Assembly (NCBI GenBank): GCA_900538365.1
Contig: UPXT01000015.1
Location: 1-42,686, forward strand
Direction of reading: 5' to 3'
Source of the DNA: an uncultured Acidaminococcus sp.
GTDB taxonomy: Bacteria; Bacillota; Negativicutes; Acidaminococcales; Acidaminococcaceae
DNA length: 42,686 nt
Positions 41,048 to 42,686 of the stretch are shown here, one piece after another. Both the position numbers and the translations under genes were made by a program. Position 1 is the first letter of the stretch, and every line of letters begins with the position of its first letter. The notes below the pieces were generated by a model. The model was not told the origin of the DNA, did not search any database, and worked only from the letters and a program-made list of their open reading frames with translations.

Positions 41048-42574
41048 TCAGTTCAGTTTCTTTCCCATCCTTTTTTCTGCCCAGTCGATGATCCGGCCTT
41101 CGTGGATCATCTCCCGCAGCCACTCGATATGGGGATAAAGAAACATATCATTTTCCATAACGGGTACTTTCTTGCCAATTTCCGTCAAAATCGCAGCAGA
41201 CGCTTTCCCCCGTTTGACACCAGGCTGAACAAAGGACTGGGCCTCATAAACGGAAAGGAGTTCAATGGCAAGGATATATTCGAGTTTTTCTGCTGCAATA
41301 AGCGCTTTTTTGGTTGCGTTATACCCCATAGCCACGTAATCTTCTTGATTGCCGCAGGTCGGCGTATTGTCAATGCTTGCCGGTGTTGACAGGATACGCA
41401 TTTCGTTGAGGAGACCGGCCTGGGTATATTGGGGAATCATAAGGCCGGAATTAAGGCCCGGATTTTTGATCAGGAACCATGGATGACCTGAAAGGCTGCC
41501 ATCAATCAGACGATTGTTTCGCCGCTCCGACATCTTTGCCAGCATGGTAGCGGCAATGACGGATGAATCCATAGCGAGCCCGACGTAGGAAGAATCCGGA
41601 TTGCAGGCTGAAATGACGTCAGCGTCCTTCTTCCCAGGCCAAATGATAGGATTGTCACAACAGGAATTGATTTCCGTTTCAATACTTATAAGGGCATCAT
41701 TCAATGTTTTTTTGACCGCTCCGTGAAGCTGGGGAATGCAGCGCAGAGAAAGGGCATCCTGCACCCTTTTTCCTGCCGCGTTCTTGATGATATCAGAATC
41801 AGCAAGGAAATTCCTGACGTTTTCCGCTGTTTTTCCCTGATCCTTGTGGGGGCGCACAGACATGACCCGCTCATCAAAAGCATTCATGACGCCCTCAAGA
41901 GCTTCTACACTCATGGCGCCAATCACATCGGCCGTTCGGGCCGCCTTAAGAAAATCGTAAAGAGCGATGGCTGCCATTGCGGTCGGTGACGTCGTTCCCG
42001 ACACGAGTGCAAGACCTTCCTTGCTTGATAGCTCAACAGGAGCAAGTCCGACTTTCTTAAGTGCATCCGCACCAGATAAAAGCTCACCGTCTGCCCACGC
42101 CTTCCCTCTCCCTGTAAGGACAAGGGCCATATGGGCCTCAGGGCTTAAATAGCCGACACTTCCTTCCCCCGGGGCCCAAGGGACCACTCCGAGATTGAGA
42201 CACTGCCGGACCTGCTCCAAGACGCACAGGCGCACACCGCTATAGCCCTGACCCAAGTTCTGGAGCATCATGAGCAGCGTACCCCGCACCACTTCTTCTG
42301 AAAGAGGCGCCCCCACAGATGTCGAATGGGAAAGGATGATATTGGTCTGGAGCTGGGCCGTCTCTTTCTTATCGATGGCTTTGGTGCAAAGGGCACCAAA
42401 GCCGGTTGTCACTCCGTACATGACTTTTTCTTCATCAACCCATTTTTCCACCAAGGCCCGGGATGCATTGACCCTGTTTCGATAAGCCGCTGAGAATTCC
42501 ACCTTGGCATGGCGGCGAACAATGTCCATAAATTGATCGAGGCTGAGGTGTTTGCCCAGACGAATGGTTCCCAT
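41048..42574 (-). CDS. Histidine/phenylalanine ammonia-lyase family protein without an MIO triad
   Basis: The 508-residue protein has the ammonia-lyase fold along its full length: Tyr53 (YGVTTGFG), His83 (LSHS), Arg278 (SLRC), NPGLNSGLM and NQEDYVAMG are present. The triad that cyclises to the MIO cofactor, Ala-Ser-Gly, is Ser-Val-Gly here (139-141, in EGSVGYLSPEAH). The Asn of LINGT is Ser192, the catalytic Tyr of QDPYSLRC is Leu275, and the GNFHGEP loop is replaced. Coding looks intact, with no frameshift. A classical lyase reaction is unlikely; another reaction or a regulatory or binding role is possible. The ATG has AAGGAAAG upstream and a candidate promoter. Confidence 0.88.
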   Translation of the reverse strand: MGTIRLGKHLSLDQFMDIVRRHAKVEFSAAYRNRVNASRALVEKWVDEEKVMYGVTTGFGALCTKAIDKKETAQLQTNIILSHSTSVGAPLSEEVVRGTLLMMLQNLGQGYSGVRLCVLEQVRQCLNLGVVPWAPGEGSVGYLSPEAHMALVLTGRGKAWADGELLSGADALKKVGLAPVELSSKEGLALVSGTTSPTAMAAIALYDFLKAARTADVIGAMSVEALEGVMNAFDERVMSVRPHKDQGKTAENVRNFLADSDIIKNAAGKRVQDALSLRCIPQLHGAVKKTLNDALISIETEINSCCDNPIIWPGKKDADVISACNPDSSYVGLAMDSSVIAATMLAKMSERRNNRLIDGSLSGHPWFLIKNPGLNSGLMIPQYTQAGLLNEMRILSTPASIDNTPTCGNQEDYVAMGYNATKKALIAAEKLEYILAIELLSVYEAQSFVQPGVKRGKASAAILTEIGKKVPVMENDMFLYPHIEWLREMIHEGRIIDWAEKRMGKKLN

Positions 42575-42624
42575 AAAATCACTTTCCTTCCGCTTCTACT
42601 TGGTCGACACTGTCTACAATATCC

Positions 42625-42653
42625 TTTTTTGTGGTTGATTGCAATAGCAAATA
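42625..42653 (-). promoter_or_regulatory. Candidate promoter of the ammonia-lyase paralogue
   Basis: Read on the minus strand upstream of the ATG at 42574, TTGCAA and TATTGT lie 17 bp apart (each 4/6), in approximately this interval. The match is moderate. Nearby, GACACT occurs at 42606 and 42655, but I cannot assign a regulator. Confidence 0.3.
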
Positions 42654-42686
42654 GGACACTAGACAAAAAGTTTATGAGGACGTTTT

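Noticed and set aside
40890..41123. 77-codon frame over the terminator of the ammonia-lyase paralogue
   Set aside because: It crosses the terminator stem and the end of the real gene in another frame.
1..42686. CRISPR arrays, tRNA or rRNA genes, insertion sequences, prophage
   Set aside because: No regularly spaced repeats, clover-leaf structures, transposase or phage genes, or rRNA-like sequence were recognised on either strand.
42677..42686. GACGTTTT at the window edge as a third copy of the hut promoter element
   Set aside because: It is truncated, in the opposite orientation to the proximal elements, and has no TAGAAT at 20 nt in the sequence available.

Overview
The window looks like chromosomal DNA of an Acidaminococcus species (Negativicutes: anaerobic, amino-acid-fermenting, Gram-negative members of the Firmicutes lineage). 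The main evidence is the complete hydroxyglutarate-pathway operon gctA-gctB-gcdA-hgdC-hgdA-hgdB and a separate gcdD-gcdC-gcdB operon, the split arrangement known from Acidaminococcus fermentans. From memory, the proteins are close to those of A. fermentans but clearly not identical, so another species such as A. intestini is more likely; this was not checked by a search. All 35 genes I can support lie on the minus strand, so each operon is read from high to low coordinates.

Layout from left to right: (1) 104-2782, the anaerobic ribonucleotide reductase pair nrdD-nrdG, with a promoter region carrying two NrdR-box-like sites. (2) 3349-10320, the glutamate fermentation operon: CoA transferase, Na+-pumping decarboxylase alpha subunit, dehydratase activator and dehydratase. 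(3) 10726-24102, a tightly packed run of 14 genes: unknown membrane protein, RseC-like, DUF4321, maf, radC, mreBCD, PBP2, rodA, two radical-SAM-associated genes, ribonuclease G and a CCA/poly(A) nucleotidyltransferase. (4) 24307-27891, mmdA-like gene plus gcdD, gcdC, gcdB. (5) 28253-33433, a large SARP/BTAD-AAA-TPR regulator followed by a DRTGG protein, a GHKL ATPase and an [FeFe]-hydrogenase-like protein. (6) 33692-40392, histidine catabolism: hutI, hutU, hutH and a probable histidine carrier. (7) 41048-42574, a second protein of the histidine/phenylalanine ammonia-lyase fold.

How the parts fit: hutH, hutU and hutI turn histidine into formiminoglutamate, which leads to glutamate. The hgd/gct/gcd genes ferment glutamate through 2-hydroxyglutaryl-CoA and glutaconyl-CoA to crotonyl-CoA, with decarboxylation driving a Na+ pump. 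This fermentation makes H2, so the hydrogenase-like module between the two halves is a plausible redox or H2 sensor. 2-Hydroxyglutarate dehydrogenase, formiminoglutamate hydrolase or transferase, and butyrate-forming genes are not in the window.

The most unusual observations are: the second ammonia-lyase homologue has Ser-Val-Gly where the family forms its MIO cofactor from Ala-Ser-Gly, and it also lacks other catalytic residues; the hutU and carrier promoters share one geometry, GACG plus a T tract exactly 20 nt upstream of an identical TAGAAT; and the sensory-type hydrogenase is linked to a SARP-type regulator. No rRNA, tRNA, CRISPR array, prophage or insertion sequence was recognised.
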